From: an uncultured Cellvibrionales bacterium | GTDB taxonomy: Bacteria > Pseudomonadota > Gammaproteobacteria > Pseudomonadales > Porticoccaceae | Length of the DNA stretch: 49,527 nucleotides | Direction of reading: 5' to 3' | NCBI GenBank assembly: GCA_913031145.1 | Contig: CAJWCO010000016.1 | Location: 1 to 49,527 of the forward strand | Shown here: in pieces, positions 47,359-49,527 of the stretch | How positions within the stretch are numbered: position 1 is the stretch's first letter | Layout of the letters: each line of letters opens with the position of its first letter | Made by a program: the position numbers and the translations under genes | Notes under the pieces: model-generated | What the model was told of the DNA's origin: nothing | Seen by the model: the letters and a program-made list of their open reading frames with translations, nothing else | The model's database searches: none

Positions 47359-48819
47359 ATGACACTCACCCTCAAAGACCCCCTATTACTGCGCTCTCAG
47401 GTTTATGCTGACGGTCGCTGGATCGACGCCCATAACGGTAAGACATTGCCGGTGAACAATCCGGCAACGGGCGAACGCATTACATCTGTACCGCTGTGCG
47501 GGGCAGATGAAACGCGCATGATGATTGCCGCGGCGGAGCGTGCACAGCGTGCGTGGGCAAAATCAACGGTCAAGCATCGGGCCGGTTTGTTGCGTAAGTG
47601 GTATCAGCTGATCCTGGATAATCAGCAGGATCTTTCTTTGATATTAACATCTGAGCAAGGCAAACCGCTCGCTGAAGCGCAAGGTGAGATTATTTATGGC
47701 GCAAATTATGTGGAATGGTTCAGTGAAGAGGCGAAACGCATATACGGCGATACCATTCCCCATCCGTCTAACGATAAAAGACTCGTTGTTATCAAACAAC
47801 CCGTCGGGGTGGTGGCGTGTATAACACCTTGGAATTTTCCGAATGCCATGTTGACACGAAAGATTGCGCCAGCGATCGCAGCCGGGTGTGCGGTGGTCTG
47901 CAAACCTGCCAATGCCACACCTCTCTCTGCGCTTGCGATTGTGGCATTGGCAGAACGCGCGGGCTTTCCCCCCGGGTTGATTAATATCGTTACGGGCCAG
48001 ACGGCAGCTATTGGCGCGGAAATGACGTCTAATCCGATGGTGCGAAAACTCACCTTTACCGGCAGTACTCCGGTCGGTAAGCAATTGATGGCGGAATGTT
48101 CCCAGACGGTAAAGCGTACGTCTATGGAGCTTGGCGGTAATGCACCATTTATTGTTTTTAATGACGCAGATGTTGACGCAGCTGTTCAAGGAGCGCTCGC
48201 ATCGAAATTTCGCAACGCCGGACAGACCTGTGTCTGTTCAAATCGATTGCTCGTCCACGCGGATATTTACGATGAATTTACGCGGAAACTGACCGCTGCC
48301 GCGGCCGAGCTTAGGGTTGGCAACGGGACTGATACTGGCGTTACAATTGGCCCACTGATCGATCAAAAAGCAGCGGATGATGTCTACTCTTTAATTGATG
48401 ATGCCGTGACCAAAGGAGCTCGGGTAGAACTTGGCGGTAAGCGAAGTACGATGGGCGGTAGTTATGTAGAGCCCACTGTGCTGACGGGAGTGACACGCGA
48501 TATGCGGGTTTTTTCTGAAGAGATTTTTGGACCTGTAGCGCCTATCTTTCGTTTTGAAGATGAGGAAGAAGTGATTGCCATGGCCAACGATACTGAATTT
48601 GGTCTCGCGGCGTATTTTTATTCGCGCGACATTGGCCGTGTGTGGCGAGTTGCAGAGCGCTTGGAATACGGGATTGTCGGAATTAATGAAGCAATCATCT
48701 CTAACGAGATGGCGCCTTTTGGAGGGATCAAAGAATCAGGCAGTGGTCGTGAAGGATCTAAATACGGTATGGACGACTACCTCGATATAAAGTACCTGTG
48801 CATGGGCGGTATTGAGTAA
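47359..48819 (+). CDS. gabD: Succinate-semialdehyde dehydrogenase, GabD type
   Basis: Oxidises succinate semialdehyde to succinate with NAD(P)+. A 486-residue aldehyde dehydrogenase with ITPWNFPNAMLTRK, FTGSTPVGKQL, the catalytic Glu in MELGGNAPFIV and catalytic Cys in NAGQTCVCSNR. The final SGSGREGSKYGMDDYLDIKY matches the GabD group more than other ALDHs. There is no adjacent gabT or glutarate gene, so the pathway context is not visible; other semialdehydes are possible substrates. Confidence 0.93.
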   Translation: MTLTLKDPLLLRSQVYADGRWIDAHNGKTLPVNNPATGERITSVPLCGADETRMMIAAAERAQRAWAKSTVKHRAGLLRKWYQLILDNQQDLSLILTSEQGKPLAEAQGEIIYGANYVEWFSEEAKRIYGDTIPHPSNDKRLVVIKQPVGVVACITPWNFPNAMLTRKIAPAIAAGCAVVCKPANATPLSALAIVALAERAGFPPGLINIVTGQTAAIGAEMTSNPMVRKLTFTGSTPVGKQLMAECSQTVKRTSMELGGNAPFIVFNDADVDAAVQGALASKFRNAGQTCVCSNRLLVHADIYDEFTRKLTAAAAELRVGNGTDTGVTIGPLIDQKAADDVYSLIDDAVTKGARVELGGKRSTMGGSYVEPTVLTGVTRDMRVFSEEIFGPVAPIFRFEDEEEVIAMANDTEFGLAAYFYSRDIGRVWRVAERLEYGIVGINEAIISNEMAPFGGIKESGSGREGSKYGMDDYLDIKYLCMGGIE

Positions 48820-49466
48820 GAGAATAAAGCGCGTGTTGTCACATCACTTATAAGGGCCATTTTCTAAAATCGTCGGCGTCAGTATGATGCCAAGCATCAT
48901 GGGTATGCTGGGCAGACTTAGATCGATCTCGCATAGCCCAAAGCTCATCACTAAACCTTTGTTGATTGTTGTATGGTGGCGGTCATCACCGGGCGTTGTC
49001 CATCCCTAATTGCTATTGCGCGCGCGCGATTCGTTGTGAGCTAAAACGCGCCTCTGTATTCCACAGGAGGCACCGTATAGAGACGCGTCGGCTAAGAATT
49101 ACAGTGACTGAGTACGCTCGTTATTTACTGTTTGCCACTACGGGTAGGCACACAAAATACGAGCGGTTTTAATCTTACTGCATGGTCGTTGAAAATTGGC
49201 GGCATGCGATTCACGAAGACATCACCGCATAACAAGGGTTACCGATCGCCCGCGGTGATCCGAAGCGCGAATATCTTTATGGCTGTGTTATTTATTCATA
49301 CGGATTTGATGTACTTTTAACAAAAAAAATGTCATAACTCGATTCGTACTCGGTAACTTACAACACATGCAAATTTAAATTAAATTAAATTAAACAAAAC
49401 AAAACTAAAAATACAAACATATAAGACGAACACGCTGATCGGAAGCGGTGCGTCGAGGAGGGATAA
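48820..49466. other. Intergenic region after gabD, AT-rich at its end
   Basis: No gene is recognised in these 647 bases. It contains small palindromes (for instance ATGATGC/GCATCAT at 48882-48898), a hairpin with one bulge at about 49052-49073, an alternating GC run near 49018-49028, and a pentanucleotide-periodic A/T tract at 49376-49410. Short open frames here have no family resemblance or ribosome binding sites. Confidence 0.5.
49376..49410. repeat. Five-base periodic A-rich tract
   Basis: Three TAAAT units are followed by TAAAC, two AAAAC and TAAAA, seven pentamers in phase. The regularly spaced A-tracts lie just before a TATAAG (49420-49425) and the start of a new gene, so they may act as an UP-like or curved promoter element. 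Confidence 0.7.
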
Positions 49467-49527
49467 ATGTTCAGAAAAGAGTGGATAGCCGTGGTATTTT
49501 TATCGTTTAGCGCGAACGTATTCGCGG
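49467..49527 (+). CDS. Start of a probably secreted protein, cut by window end
   Basis: Only 20 codons are present: a short basic start (MFRKEW), a hydrophobic core and SANVFA, which fits a Sec signal peptide with a cleavage site after VFA. GAGGAGGG lies seven bases before the ATG, a very strong ribosome binding site, and a TATAAG box is near 49420. The mature protein is outside the window, so its family cannot be named. Confidence 0.6.
   Translation, partial: MFRKEWIAVVFLSFSANVFA

Noticed and set aside
48844-48948. Minus-strand 34-codon open frame after gabD
   Set aside because: No ribosome binding site of note and no family resemblance.

Overview
The window is a chromosomal segment of a gammaproteobacterium, probably a marine, Cellvibrionales- or OM60-like lineage. 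That guess rests on gene order and protein resemblance only; there is no rRNA in view. Supporting blocks are bamD/rluD/pgeF, rplU-rpmA-obgE-proB, rpsT/murJ-ribF-ileS-lspA-fkpB-ispH, and hslVU-ubiEJB-hisIE-tatABC. No tRNA, rRNA, CRISPR array, transposase or prophage gene was recognised.

Layout. 1-1588 is an AT-rich accessory stretch with three unrecognised small genes. 1820-4979 is a minor type IV pilin cluster (fimT/gspH-like, pilE, pilV, pilW, pilX-like). In it pilW carries a -1 frameshift, the pilX-like gene carries an in-frame TAA, and no pilY1 follows, so the cluster looks decayed. 5017-9579 holds nadE and bamD (minus), then rluD, pgeF, rplU and rpmA (plus). 9727-12093 is obgE and proB, facing rpsT across a two-way terminator. 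12716-20199 is murJ, ribF, ileS, lspA, fkpB and ispH, mostly with overlapping ends.

20196-32388 is a central carbon block. It has pgi (minus), the Entner-Doudoroff operon edd-glk-eda-zwf-pgl (plus), gap-pyk (minus) and, divergent from gap, acs (plus). Palindromes matching the published HexR operator lie in front of edd (two), gap and acs, and a weaker copy covers the pgi -10. This suggests one KDPG-sensing circuit spanning hexose catabolism and acetate activation, although hexR itself is not in the window. A lone XRE regulator follows acs.

33060-36981 is a vitamin B1 salvage operon. A TPP riboswitch precedes a TonB-dependent receptor, a small MTH1187/YkoF-type thiamine-binding protein, a PnuC-family permease (PnuT-like) and an aminoglycoside/choline-kinase-fold protein that is probably a thiamine kinase. 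Together they give outer-membrane uptake, inner-membrane transport and phosphorylation trapping under TPP control.

36985-39398 carries msrB, yajQ, a YchJ-like SEC-C protein and an HSL-family hydrolase. 39407-46875 (minus) is the hslV-hslU-DUF971-ubiE-ubiJ-ubiB-hisI-hisE-tatA-tatB-tatC run. 47359-48819 is gabD. The window ends in an AT-rich intergenic region and the first 20 codons of a probably secreted protein.

The most unusual items are the HexR sites extending to acs, the compact thiamine operon, the broken pilin genes and a perfect 18-bp inverted repeat inside pgeF.
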